Under the pieces are notes generated by a model. It searched no databases. It was not told the origin of the DNA and worked only from the letters and a program-made list of their open reading frames with translations. Below are positions 33,696-41,327 of a stretch of 64,000 nt of DNA, piece by piece (within the stretch, counting starts at the first letter, position 1; each line of letters begins with the position of its first letter). The stretch is taken from the NCBI RefSeq assembly GCF_014646235.1, contig NZ_BMNB01000014.1:1-64000 (forward strand). The letters are read 5' to 3'. This DNA is from Micromonospora sonchi (lineage in GTDB: Bacteria; Actinomycetota; Actinomycetes; Mycobacteriales; Micromonosporaceae). The translations under genes were made by a program, and so were the position numbers.

Positions 33696-34277
33696 ATGCG
33701 GGGGGAGTCGAGTTCTTCGGAGTGGCGGCCGGGGGTGACGGGTGGGGGAAGCCTCCCGTCGGGGCCGGGTGGGCACGTGGCGGCACCGGGTGCGGACGGC
33801 CACGGATCACCGACCGGGCCGCCAACCGTGACGATCGGGGCGTATCCGGACTACCCGTCCGCTCAGCGCGTGGTGGACCATCTGGCCGACAACCGTTTCC
33901 CGGTGGAACGCACCGCCATCGTCGGCACCGACCTGACGCTGGTGGAGACTGTGCTGGGCCGGATGACGACCGGCCGCGCCACGCTGATCGGCGCCGGCAC
34001 GGGGGCCTGGTTCGGGCTGTTCATCGGACTGCTCTTCGGCATCTTCACCGTCGGGAACTGGGTGGCGGTGGTCCTGGCCGGCCTGGTCATCGGCGCGATC
34101 TGGGGCGCCGTGTTCGGCGCCGTCGCGCACGCGATGACGGGCGGGCGGCGGGACTTCACCTCCGCCAGTTCGGTGCGCGCCAGCCGTTACGCGGTCATCG
34201 TCGAGGCGGACTTCGCCGAGCAGGCCCGCCAGTTGCTGAGCCGGCTGGGCGCCCGGTCACCCCAGACCGCGGGCTGA
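33696..34277 (+). CDS. General stress protein (DUF1269/YflT-like membrane protein)
   Basis: 193-residue protein of the actinobacterial general-stress group. After a disordered Gly/Pro-rich N-terminus the core VTIGAYPDYPSAQRVVDHLA (about residue 45) aligns with the YflT-type ferredoxin-like fold; two hydrophobic helices with glycine zippers follow (GTGAWFGLFIGLLFGIF and VVLAGLVIGAIWGAVFGAVA). The end (SRYAVIVEADFAEQARQLLSR) returns to a soluble fold. Such proteins are SigB-dependent in several bacteria, in keeping with the promoter match. ATG 33696 has GAGGGGGG 4 bases upstream; an internal GTG at about 33828 would give the core only. Confidence 0.8.
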   Translation: MRGESSSSEWRPGVTGGGSLPSGPGGHVAAPGADGHGSPTGPPTVTIGAYPDYPSAQRVVDHLADNRFPVERTAIVGTDLTLVETVLGRMTTGRATLIGAGTGAWFGLFIGLLFGIFTVGNWVAVVLAGLVIGAIWGAVFGAVAHAMTGGRRDFTSASSVRASRYAVIVEADFAEQARQLLSRLGARSPQTAG

Positions 34278-34298
34278 GCGCACCGGAATCATCGCCCG

Positions 34299-34838
34299 TC
34301 AGTCGGTGGCGAGGCGGGCGTGCAGGTGTTCGTCGTAGCGCCGCCCGTCACCGTACCGGTACGACTGCCGCAGGGTCCCCTCGGCCAGGTAGCCGGCCCG
34401 CTCAGCGACCCGGCAGGAGGCCGAGTTGGGCACGGCGTGGCACAGCTCGATCCGGTACAGCCCCAACTCGGCGAACGCCCACGTGGTGAGCCGGGCGACC
34501 GCTGCCGAGGCGAGCCCGCGTCCCCGGGCGGTGGGCGACGTCCAGTAGCCGATCGAGGCATCACCGTCCTGGATGCGGTGCAACGACACCGAACCCGACA
34601 GGGTTTCCGGAGCGGCCGGGTCGACCACGGCCAGTGCAATGTGGCTCCCGCCCGACCAGTCGGCCCGGCGCCGTACCCAGCGCCGGGCCGCCTCCAGATC
34701 GTTCACGTCGCCCTGCGGATTCCACTGCGTGATCGCCGGATCGCGGAGCACTTCGAGCACAGCGGCGGCGTCCGCGTCCCGCCAGGGACGCAGGAGCAGG
34801 CCAGGGCCGGTAAGTTCCACGGCGGCAGAGTCTGGCAC
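34299..34838 (-). CDS. GNAT-family acetyltransferase (RimJ-like)
   Basis: GNAT acetyltransferase of the RimJ/RimL type (179 aa). Acetyl-CoA site: GYWTSPTARGRGLASAAVARL at about 97-117 with the R-G-x-G-L/x-A pattern. The N-terminal GPGLLLRPWRDADAAAVLEV and C-terminal NSASCRVAERAGYLAEGTLR (about 137-157) are subfamily marks. Substrate may be an N-terminal amine or a small molecule; not determinable. Begins 18 bases before the micro-gene that follows on the same strand, transcribed after it. Confidence 0.88.
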   Translation of the reverse strand: MPDSAAVELTGPGLLLRPWRDADAAAVLEVLRDPAITQWNPQGDVNDLEAARRWVRRRADWSGGSHIALAVVDPAAPETLSGSVSLHRIQDGDASIGYWTSPTARGRGLASAAVARLTTWAFAELGLYRIELCHAVPNSASCRVAERAGYLAEGTLRQSYRYGDGRRYDEHLHARLATD

Positions 34839-34856
34839 ACCTCGTCGGGCGGGCTG

Positions 34857-34985
34857 TCAGGAGACGGCGAAGATGCCGGCCACGCCCAGCAGGACCATCA
34901 CCAGTACGGCCAACAGCGCCCCCCGCTCGCTCTCCACCGCCTGCTCGCGGTGCTCCGGGACGGAGTTCGTCGTCTCGCCGGGCAT
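34857..34985 (-). CDS. 42-residue single-pass membrane protein
   Basis: Short ORF MPGETTNSVPEHREQAVESE followed by one hydrophobic helix (LLAVLVMVLLGVAGIFAVS) at the C-terminus, a tail-anchored layout. GAGGAGG lies 6 bases before ATG 34985, one of the best ribosome sites in the window, and a full SigB-type promoter is 69 bases upstream. No family recognised. Too short for routine ORF calls, yet all expression signals are present. Confidence 0.7.
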   Translation of the reverse strand: MPGETTNSVPEHREQAVESERGALLAVLVMVLLGVAGIFAVS

Positions 34986-35053
34986 GGCGTGGCCTCCTCG
35001 CCGCTCGGGGATGGGTCGGGCGCGCGTTGTCCGCGCAGGTCACCGATCCTTGA

Positions 35054-35077
35054 GTACCCGTCTGGTCGAGCGGAAAC
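35054..35077 (-). promoter_or_regulatory. SigB-type promoter candidate for 42-residue membrane protein
   Basis: Minus strand GTTT (35077-35074), 14-base spacer, GGGTAC (35059-35054): full consensus match. Confidence 0.6.
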
Positions 35078-35091
35078 CTCGCCGAGCGCCG

Positions 35092-35847
35092 CTACCGCCC
35101 GGTCGCCTGACGCACGATCCCGGCAACCGGCCGCTGCTGCGGACCCGGCACCCGGAGGGCTGGTGGAGGCTGCAGTTCGCCCAGAACGGTCAGCCCGCCC
35201 GGGTACGCGAAGGAGGAGCGGGGAGCGTAGTAGCCCCAGGCGATGGTGAGGGGATTCTCCGGACGCAGCGCGTAGAGGGGGTGTTCCGGTTCCAGGAACT
35301 CCACCGACTCGATCTCGAACGAATTGACCGGTTCGGCGACGACCGGATAGATGCTGCTGACCAGTTGGCCGCGCAGCGCGGTGAGGTAGCGGTGGTGGCC
35401 GTTGTGCACCGTGTGTCCCGTCTCGCCCACCCGCACCTGGGTCCGGATCATCGGCACGCCGTCGATGTCGGTCTCGGTGACCACCCGGTCGCGACGGGCG
35501 GCGATCGTGGTGTGGCCGGTCAGGACGGGGGCGCCCCGGGCGAGGGCGTAGTCGCGGACCCGCGCGCTGGAGGTCACGTAGTGGGTCCACCAGCCGCCCG
35601 GGGTCACCCCGTCGGGGGCGTCCACGTCGGCCAGCGTCACCCCGAGGTAGGTCAGCGAGTAGGAGCCGAATCCGCTGCTCTGGCTCTCGTCGTCCACGAC
35701 GTACTGGTTCATGAAGACCTGCCGGTCGGGATGGGATCGCAGCCCGGCCGGGACCAGCGCCGCCACCGCCTCCGGATCCGCCGGCAGCCAACTGAAATAC
35801 AGCGTCCGGCAGTTAACGACGAGGTGAGGAACGGCAGGGTCGAGCAC
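35092..35847 (-). CDS. Acetoacetate decarboxylase-like protein
   Basis: 251-residue protein of the acetoacetate-decarboxylase-fold group. Visible features: NCRTLYFSWLPADPEAVAALVPAGL near the start (typical of the ADC fold N-terminus), SYSLTYLGVTLADVDAPDG near 65, and RGAPVLTGHTTIAARRDRVV near 110. I cannot locate the Schiff-base lysine of true acetoacetate decarboxylase, so another ligand or reaction is likely. GTG 35847 follows GGAGG by 6 bases. The intended role is unknown; neighbours give no pathway hint. Confidence 0.65.
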   Translation of the reverse strand: MLDPAVPHLVVNCRTLYFSWLPADPEAVAALVPAGLRSHPDRQVFMNQYVVDDESQSSGFGSYSLTYLGVTLADVDAPDGVTPGGWWTHYVTSSARVRDYALARGAPVLTGHTTIAARRDRVVTETDIDGVPMIRTQVRVGETGHTVHNGHHRYLTALRGQLVSSIYPVVAEPVNSFEIESVEFLEPEHPLYALRPENPLTIAWGYYAPRSSFAYPGGLTVLGELQPPPALRVPGPQQRPVAGIVRQATGR

Positions 35848-36311
35848 AGCGCCTCCGTCTTGGGGTCCACCGGGGACGCTACGGGCAGTTCCGTATACCG
35901 GACAACGACGGAAAGGTGACAGTGCGCTGGCCAGGCCCACCCAGCTCAGCCGGCCGGTGGTGGGCCCGACGCCGTCCGGCCGAGCCCCGACCCTTCACAC
36001 GGACCGGCGCCGACCGTTCGGGTGGACCAGCCCGGAGGCTCCAGCGGACGAGCCCGGGCCCTTCGGGCGGACGATCCACACCCCTACGAACCGGCAGGGG
36101 TAACCACCCACCGGGGCCGCAGCCGGCACTCCCTTCGGAAGATGCTTCGCGTCCTGCTTTGCGGCTTTTGCCGCCTAAAATAACCTAAGGACATCGTCCG
36201 TTCGGCTAGATTTCGGGGAGACGATCAGGTTATGGTGACTCCCGAACGGCTATAGTCGCCAATCCAAAGCGTCACGTCTTTATCCGCGGACGAGGTGCAG
36301 GGAGGACCACC
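35848..36311. other. 464-base intergenic region upstream of the sigma gene
   Basis: No convincing gene. It contains a weak GC hairpin (CCCGGGCCCTTCGGG near 36050), a small GCGGC-tttt-GCCGC hairpin near 36160, and an AT-rich stretch 36174-36260 with the sigma-gene promoter candidate. A 90-codon frame at 35916-36188 is Pro/Arg-rich and looks non-coding. Confidence 0.5.
36228..36253 (+). promoter_or_regulatory. SigB-like promoter candidate upstream of the sigma gene
   Basis: GGTT (36228-36231), 16-base spacer, GGCTAT (36248-36253), 58 bases before the start codon of the sigma gene. One base off the GGGTAT -10; would give autoregulation. Confidence 0.4.
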
Positions 36312-37136
36312 ATGACCGCGCAAACGATCAGCGAGCCGGCAACCGCCTCGACGACCTCGGTGCCGAAACTCGACCCGCGGGCGCTCACCGACAGCGCCAC
36401 CGAACTACTGAACACGATGGCCGCGCTGCCGGCCGGTCATCCGTCCCGCGCCGCGCTGCGCGACCGGGCGATCGAGGCCTGGCTGCCGCTGGCCAATCAC
36501 CTCGCCCACCGCTACAGCGGGCGCGGCGAACCCACCGACGACCTCGCGCAGACCGCGGCCGTCGGCCTCATCAAGGCCATCGACAAGTTCGACCCCTCCC
36601 GTGGGGTCGACTTCGCCGGCTATGCGATCCCCACCATCATCGGCGAACTGAAGCGGCACTTCCGGGACCGCACCTGGGACATCCGGGTCCCCCGGCGGTT
36701 GCAGGAGCTGCGGCTGGCCATCTCCGACGCCAACAGCACCCTGCTGCAGACCCTCGGTCGCTCGCCGACGGTGGCCGACATCGCCGCCCACCTCAAGCTC
36801 ACCGAGGAAGAGGTGCTGGAGGGCCTGGAGGGTGCCCGCGCGTACAACGCGGTGTCGCTGTCGACGCCGACCGGCGACGGTGACCGGGCCACCGAACTCG
36901 GCGACATGCTCGGCGGCGAGGACAGCGAGTTCGAGCTGGCCGAGCTGCGGGTGGCCCTGGGCCCGGCGCTGGCCACGCTGGACGAGCGCGAGCAGAAGAT
37001 CCTCACGCTGCGGTTCTACGGCAACCTGACGCAGTCGCAGATCGCCGAGCAGATCGGCGTGTCGCAGATGCACGTGTCCCGGCTGCTGGCCCGGGCACTG
37101 ACGAAGCTGCGGGGGCAGCTCGACGGCACTTACTAG
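36312..37136 (+). CDS. SigB/SigF/SigG-family RNA polymerase sigma factor
   Basis: Group 3 sigma factor (274 aa) of the stress/sporulation family. No region 1. Region 2 near residues 55-115 (LAHRYSGRGEPTDDLAQTAAVGLIKAIDKFDP, abridged DDLAQTAAVGLIKAIDKF, then AGYAIPTIIGELKRHFRDRTW for the -10 contacts), region 3 at about 130-190, and region 4 with the helix-turn-helix LTQSQIAEQIGVSQMHVSRLL near 245. Its partner anti-sigma gene is not adjacent, but the SpoIIE protein at 30 kb combines phosphatase and kinase domains suited to partner switching. Eight SigB-like promoters cluster in the preceding 11 kb. ATG 36312 with GGGAGGA 6 bases upstream. Confidence 0.92.
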   Translation: MTAQTISEPATASTTSVPKLDPRALTDSATELLNTMAALPAGHPSRAALRDRAIEAWLPLANHLAHRYSGRGEPTDDLAQTAAVGLIKAIDKFDPSRGVDFAGYAIPTIIGELKRHFRDRTWDIRVPRRLQELRLAISDANSTLLQTLGRSPTVADIAAHLKLTEEEVLEGLEGARAYNAVSLSTPTGDGDRATELGDMLGGEDSEFELAELRVALGPALATLDEREQKILTLRFYGNLTQSQIAEQIGVSQMHVSRLLARALTKLRGQLDGTY

Positions 37137-37144
37137 GAGGGGCG

Positions 37145-37184
37145 ACGATGGTGGCCGGGTCCAGCTGGACCCGGCCACCATCGT
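37145..37184. terminator. Perfect 40-base palindrome, bidirectional terminator
   Basis: ACGATGGTGGCCGGGTCCAG followed directly by its reverse complement, no loop. It separates the convergent sigma and acetyltransferase genes. Confidence 0.65.
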
Positions 37185-37191
37185 TGTCGGC

Positions 37192-37785
37192 TCAGCCGGC
37201 GACCGGCTCCCGCCACATCGGCCAGAACGGCGTACCGTCCGGCAGCCGGAACGGCTCGGACACCTGATATCCGTGCCGCGCGTACAGGTCCCGCCCGGTC
37301 TCGCTGCTCGCCTCCAGATAACCCGGCACGCCGTTCGCATCCAGCCAGGCGTGGTGGTGGCAGAGCAACGCGCTGCCGACGCCCTGCCCCTGGCGGTCCG
37401 GCCGGACGGCCAGCAGGGCCAGGTGATGGTGATCCTGGTGCGGATGGTTGGCGTCGAACAACTCGTCCAGGTGCGCGAAGCGCGGCGTCCACTCCCCGCA
37501 GGCGGCCGCCAGCCGGGCGTCGTACTCCTGCGGGGGCGGCAGCGGATCACCGACCGACGGCAGCCAGACCGCCACTCCGGCGCGGTCCTCGGTGCCGAAC
37601 ACCAGGCCGTGCCGCATCGCGTGCTCGACGATGATCTCGAACTGGCCGGTCAGCACCGATTCCCGCTTGGCCTCGTCCGGCACCAGCCACCGGGTCGCGT
37701 CCAGCACCAGGAATGCCTCGGCGATCCGCGCGGCCACCCACCGGGTGTCCGCCGGGTCGAGCCGGCCGACGATCGGCTGGCTCAT
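37192..37785 (-). CDS. GNAT-family acetyltransferase
   Basis: 197-residue GNAT. The acetyl-CoA loop VRPDRQGQGVGSALLCHHHAWL is at about 126-147, with AVRPDRQGQGVG as motif A; the substrate part is long and acidic. The histidine-rich ANHPHQDHHHLALLAV before it is unusual and might bind metal or reflect the beta-strand 4 bulge. It overlaps the APC permease by four bases (ATGA), so its substrate may be related to what the permease imports, for example an amine or amino acid. Confidence 0.85.
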   Translation of the reverse strand: MSQPIVGRLDPADTRWVAARIAEAFLVLDATRWLVPDEAKRESVLTGQFEIIVEHAMRHGLVFGTEDRAGVAVWLPSVGDPLPPPQEYDARLAAACGEWTPRFAHLDELFDANHPHQDHHHLALLAVRPDRQGQGVGSALLCHHHAWLDANGVPGYLEASSETGRDLYARHGYQVSEPFRLPDGTPFWPMWREPVAG

Positions 37786-39311
37786 CGCCGTACCTCAGCG
37801 GTGAGCGGCGCCGGCTCGGTGACCGACGCCGGGGGTACCGCGGCGGCCGCGGCGCTCTCCGCGCCCAGGCCGATCCGGGCGTACGTGTCGGGGCGCCTGC
37901 TGCGCAGCACCAGGCCCCAGAGCACGCCGAGCAGCGCCACGACCGGGAACGCCGCCGGGATCGCCCAGCGCAGCGGCGAGTCGGGTGCCACCCCGAGCAG
38001 GTCGGCGAAGTTCTGCACCGCCAGCACGATGATCGCGATCAGCGCGATGGCGGCGACCCCCGGGGCGACCAGGCGCCGCCACAACGTCTCCTGCTCTGCG
38101 CTGCGGGCGAAGTAGGCGATGATGGCGATCGCGGTGGTCGCGATGAGCAGCAGCACCCCGAAACCGCCGCTGGTGCCCAGCCAGAAGAACATCTGCAGGA
38201 CCGGGTCCCAGCCGTTGACCGCGTACAGCACGATCATCAGCAGGCCGAGCGCGCTCTGCGCCAGCGAGGCGGCCCGGGGCGCGCCGGAGGTCGGCGAGGT
38301 CCGCCCGAACACCGCCGGCAGGACCCGCTCCCGGCCCAACGCGAAGGCGTACCGCGCGGTGGTGTTGTGGAACGCGATCATGGCAGCCAGCACCGAGGTG
38401 AGGAAGAGCGCCTGCCCGATAGCGAGCACGGTGTCGCCGAGGTGCGTGGCGGCCAGGTTGAAGATCAGATCGATGCTCTGGGTGCCGGCCTCCTCGGCGA
38501 TCCGGTCCGGGCCGACGGCCACCGTCATGCTCCACGAGGAGAGCGCGTAGACCACCCCGATGATCGCCACGGAGAGATAGGTCGCCATCGGCACCGTCCG
38601 CTTCGGATCCTTGCTCTCCTCGCTGAACACCACCGAGGCCTCGAAGCCGACGAAGCCGAGGATCGCCAGCACCAGCACCGCGCCGACCCCGGGGACGAAG
38701 AAGTTCTCCGGCGAGAACGCCGCGAAGCTGACGCTGCCACCGGCCGGGTTGCTCAGCTGCCCGAGGTCGAACACCAGGATGATGGCGATCTCGGCGCAGA
38801 GCAGCGCCGCCAGCACCATCCCGTTGATGTCCACCCGCAGCAGACCGAGCACCCCCACCAGCGCCCACGCCGCCAGGGCCACGATCCACCACAGTGGCTC
38901 GATGCCGAACAGCCGGTTCAGCATCGGCGTGGCCGCGGCGCCGATGGTGCCGTAGAGCCCGACCTGGAGTGCGTTGTACGCGATCAACGCGACCCACGCC
39001 GTGCCCACTCCGGCCGGCCGCCCCAGACCACGGCTCACGTACGAGTAGAACGCGCCGGCGTTGGCCATCCGACGGGCCATCGCCACGTAGCCGACGGAGA
39101 ACAGCGTCAGCACCGCCGCGACCGTCACGAAGGCCAGCGGGATGCCGAGCACCCCGATGACCCCGTAGCCGGTGGTGACCACGCCGGCCACCACGGTCAG
39201 CGGCGTCGCCGCGGAGAGGACGAAGAAGATCACCGAGGGCACACCGAGCCGGCCACGGGCCAGCGCCTCGGAGACATTGCTCGGTCTTTCGGTTGTCGCG
39301 GTCGAGGACAT
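37782..39311 (-). CDS. APC-family amino acid/amine permease
   Basis: Amino acid-polyamine-organocation transporter (509 aa) with 12 predicted spans. The first helix contains the broken-helix ligand motif SAATPLTVVAGVVTTGYGV near residue 37 and YSYVSRGLGRPAGVGTAWVAL near 88; FVGFEASVVFSEESKDPKRTVP near 215 is the conserved loop of the family. It should import an amino acid or amine with protons. Cotranscribed with the downstream GNAT gene (ATGA overlap). ATG 39311; an adenine-poor GGAG lies 7 bases upstream. Confidence 0.9.
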   Translation of the reverse strand: MSSTATTERPSNVSEALARGRLGVPSVIFFVLSAATPLTVVAGVVTTGYGVIGVLGIPLAFVTVAAVLTLFSVGYVAMARRMANAGAFYSYVSRGLGRPAGVGTAWVALIAYNALQVGLYGTIGAAATPMLNRLFGIEPLWWIVALAAWALVGVLGLLRVDINGMVLAALLCAEIAIILVFDLGQLSNPAGGSVSFAAFSPENFFVPGVGAVLVLAILGFVGFEASVVFSEESKDPKRTVPMATYLSVAIIGVVYALSSWSMTVAVGPDRIAEEAGTQSIDLIFNLAATHLGDTVLAIGQALFLTSVLAAMIAFHNTTARYAFALGRERVLPAVFGRTSPTSGAPRAASLAQSALGLLMIVLYAVNGWDPVLQMFFWLGTSGGFGVLLLIATTAIAIIAYFARSAEQETLWRRLVAPGVAAIALIAIIVLAVQNFADLLGVAPDSPLRWAIPAAFPVVALLGVLWGLVLRSRRPDTYARIGLGAESAAAAAVPPASVTEPAPLTAEVRR

Positions 39312-39347
39312 GGACTGCTCCGGTTAGTCGAAGGAGGGGGTACCGGG

Positions 39348-39974
39348 TCAGGGAGCGCCGCGCAGCACGGCCGCGCCGACGGCGGCTTCGGTGTGCGCCA
39401 CGAGTTCCTTCAGCGGGGCGGGCAACGCCGGGACGATCAGGTTGAGCCGGTGGTGGGCCCGGGGGCCGGCGCTCCACAGCACCTCGCGGGTCAGCCCGGC
39501 GGCGGCGACCAGGCCGAGCAGCAGGGCGTCGGGCACGCTCGGCGGCTCGTTGCGCTCGAGCACCGCGCGCAGGCGGGTGGCCGGCCAGGCCGCCACGTTG
39601 AGGTCGACCGGCTGGTAGTTGACGGTGGTCCGCAGCAGTCGGCGGCTCTCCTGGCGACGCAGCACGCCGGCTCGGGCCAGCCGCTCCCCGACCGAGGTCA
39701 CGGCGGTCTGGGCGAGGAAGCTGAGCCAGGTCCGCACCGCCTGGTGCTGGGCCTCGCCGATCAACTGGTCCAGCACAGTGTGCGCCAGCGCGTCGGCCGG
39801 CGGACGACGGTCGATCACGGTGACCTGCGCCGACGTCACTGTGATGTGTCCATAGAGGACAAGCTCACCGAGGAGGCCCGCGGCCAGACCGAGCCCGTTC
39901 GCGGCCGGGTGCAGTTTCGCCTTGCCCCGGATGTCGTTGTGCGCGATCAGGAAGAACTCGTCGGCGATGAGCAA
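39348..39974 (-). CDS. GPP34 (GOLPH3-like) protein
   Basis: 208-residue protein of the GPP34 family, related to Golgi phosphoprotein 3 and widespread in actinobacteria. The hallmark LIADEFFLIAHNDIRGKAKLHP opens it (LLIADEFFLIAHND), followed by LGLAAGLLGELVLYGHI; the LLG/AELVL stretch is diagnostic. In eukaryotes the fold binds phosphatidylinositol-4-phosphate; the bacterial role is unknown. TTG 39974 is inferred as the start since GGGAGG is 5 bases upstream and family members begin with this sequence; an ATG at 40046 adds a Cys-rich leader that overlaps the operator region. Confidence 0.8.
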   Translation of the reverse strand: MLIADEFFLIAHNDIRGKAKLHPAANGLGLAAGLLGELVLYGHITVTSAQVTVIDRRPPADALAHTVLDQLIGEAQHQAVRTWLSFLAQTAVTSVGERLARAGVLRRQESRRLLRTTVNYQPVDLNVAAWPATRLRAVLERNEPPSVPDALLLGLVAAAGLTREVLWSAGPRAHHRLNLIVPALPAPLKELVAHTEAAVGAAVLRGAP

Positions 39975-40031
39975 AAGTCCTCCCCGGATCGCCGTTCGTT
40001 GATCGCTAGCCCGGGAAAGGATGCACCGACC

Positions 40032-40067
40032 GCAACTGCAATGCAACTCCCGTTTTCGGTGGTTGCA
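40032..40067. promoter_or_regulatory. TGCAAC repeats in GPP34/XRE divergent region
   Basis: GCAACTGCA (40032-40040), TGCAAC (40042-40047) and the inverted GTTGCA (40062-40067) stand 14 bases apart in the 140-base divergent region. This is a candidate operator for the XRE regulator at 40115. Confidence 0.45.
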
Positions 40068-40114
40068 CTCCGTGCTGATGCGACCTGCGCTTATTCCCGT
40101 GACAGACTCGGAGG

Positions 40115-40957
40115 GTGACCGCGAGCCCCACCGTCCGCCGCCGCCGAATCGCCCGGGAACTACGTCAGTTGCGCGAACGCGCCGGCATGACCCTGGACGT
40201 CGCCGCCCGGCAACTGGACATGTCCAAGAGCAACCTGTCCCGCATCGAGAACGCCCAGATCGGCATCAAGCCGCGCGACGTACGCGCCGCGCTGGCGCTC
40301 TACCAGGTCACCGGCAACGACGCCGAGGCGCTCATCGAGATCGCCCGCGGCGCGCAGCAACGTGGCTGGTGGCAGCACTACAGCGACGTGCTGCCGGACT
40401 GGTTCGAGTTCTACGTCGGACTGGAGGCCGAGGCGGCCACCCTGCGCACGTACGAGGCCGAGGCGGTGCCGGGCCTGTTGCAGACCGAGGCGTACGCCCG
40501 GGAGGTCTACCGCCTGACGGCGGGCGAGGATGGCCTGGACCGCAAGGTGGCCGCCCGACTGCGCCGGCAGGACGTGCTACACGGCGAGAATCCGGTCGAG
40601 TTGTCGGTGGTGCTGAACGAGGCGGCGTTGTTACGCTCCGTCAGCAAGCGGGCCGTCATGGCGGGGCAACTGTCCCATCTGGAGACCGTCGCCCAGTTAC
40701 CGAACGTCACGATCCAGGTACTTCCGTTCAGCGCCGGCGGGCACCCCGCGATGAGTTCACCGTACGTCCTCCTCACCTTCGCCGACGCGGCCGACGCCGC
40801 CGTGGTCTACCTGGAAAATCTCACGACAGGACTGGCACTGGAGGAAGCCGCGCAGGTGCGCTCATATAGCCTTGTGCACGAGCGGCTGCGCCGCCTGGCG
40901 CTCGATCCGGCGGCATCCCTGGTCCGATTGAAGGAAGCCACTCGCTACTTTACGTGA
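40115..40957 (+). CDS. XRE-family regulator with DUF5753 domain
   Basis: 280-residue DNA-binding regulator of the kind paired with DUF397 proteins in actinobacteria. The helix-turn-helix is at about 10-65 (LRQLRERAGMTLDVAARQLDMSKSNLSRIEN, abridged LDMSKSNLSRIENAQIG); from about 95 to the end is DUF5753 (YVGLEAEAATLRTYEAEAVPGLLQTEAYA, abridged EAEAVPGLLQTEAYAREVY; later ALEEAAQVRSYSLVHERLRR). Such pairs influence development and antibiotic production. GTG 40115 follows GGAGG by 1-2 bases of spacing short of ideal. The DUF397 partner follows 43 bases downstream. Confidence 0.9.
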   Translation: MTASPTVRRRRIARELRQLRERAGMTLDVAARQLDMSKSNLSRIENAQIGIKPRDVRAALALYQVTGNDAEALIEIARGAQQRGWWQHYSDVLPDWFEFYVGLEAEAATLRTYEAEAVPGLLQTEAYAREVYRLTAGEDGLDRKVAARLRRQDVLHGENPVELSVVLNEAALLRSVSKRAVMAGQLSHLETVAQLPNVTIQVLPFSAGGHPAMSSPYVLLTFADAADAAVVYLENLTTGLALEEAAQVRSYSLVHERLRRLALDPAASLVRLKEATRYFT

Positions 40958-41000
40958 CCGCTGCGGAGCGGTCACTTTCGGTTACGACGAAGGGATCGCG

Positions 41001-41192
41001 ATGACCGCGCTCGACCTTTCCGTGGCGAAGTGGCGCACCAGCACGCGCAGCGTGGGCAACGGCAACTGCGTCGAGGTCGCCACCGTCGATGGTGGGGTCG
41101 CGGTCCGGGACAGCAAGGACCGCCACGGTCCGGTCCTGGCCTTTCCACCGTCCGCCTGGTGCGCCTTCGTCGCCGACCCGCCCACCCGCTGA
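41001..41192 (+). CDS. DUF397 protein
   Basis: 63-residue partner of the preceding XRE regulator. The family core WRTSTRSVGNGNCVEVATVDGGVAVRDSKD is intact (abridged STRSVGNGNCVEVA...VAVRDSKD), ending in an aromatic segment FPPSAWCAFVADP. DUF397 proteins are thought to act as small antagonists or cofactors of the adjacent regulator. ATG 41001 with AAGGG 7 bases upstream. Confidence 0.92.
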   Translation: MTALDLSVAKWRTSTRSVGNGNCVEVATVDGGVAVRDSKDRHGPVLAFPPSAWCAFVADPPTR

Positions 41193-41327
41193 CCTGACCC
41201 GCCACGTCGGGCGCGGCCCGGGATGGCCGGTGAGGATGCGGTGACGGCGGGCCGACAGCCCTTGTGACGGTCGAGGCGCCCGGTCGTGGGCGGGCCGGGG
41301 CGGCGGGAGACGGTGGGACACTGGGCC

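Noticed and set aside
35916..36188. 90-codon open frame upstream of the sigma gene
   Set aside because: Pro/Arg-rich low-complexity translation, poor start, and position over promoter sequence argue against coding.
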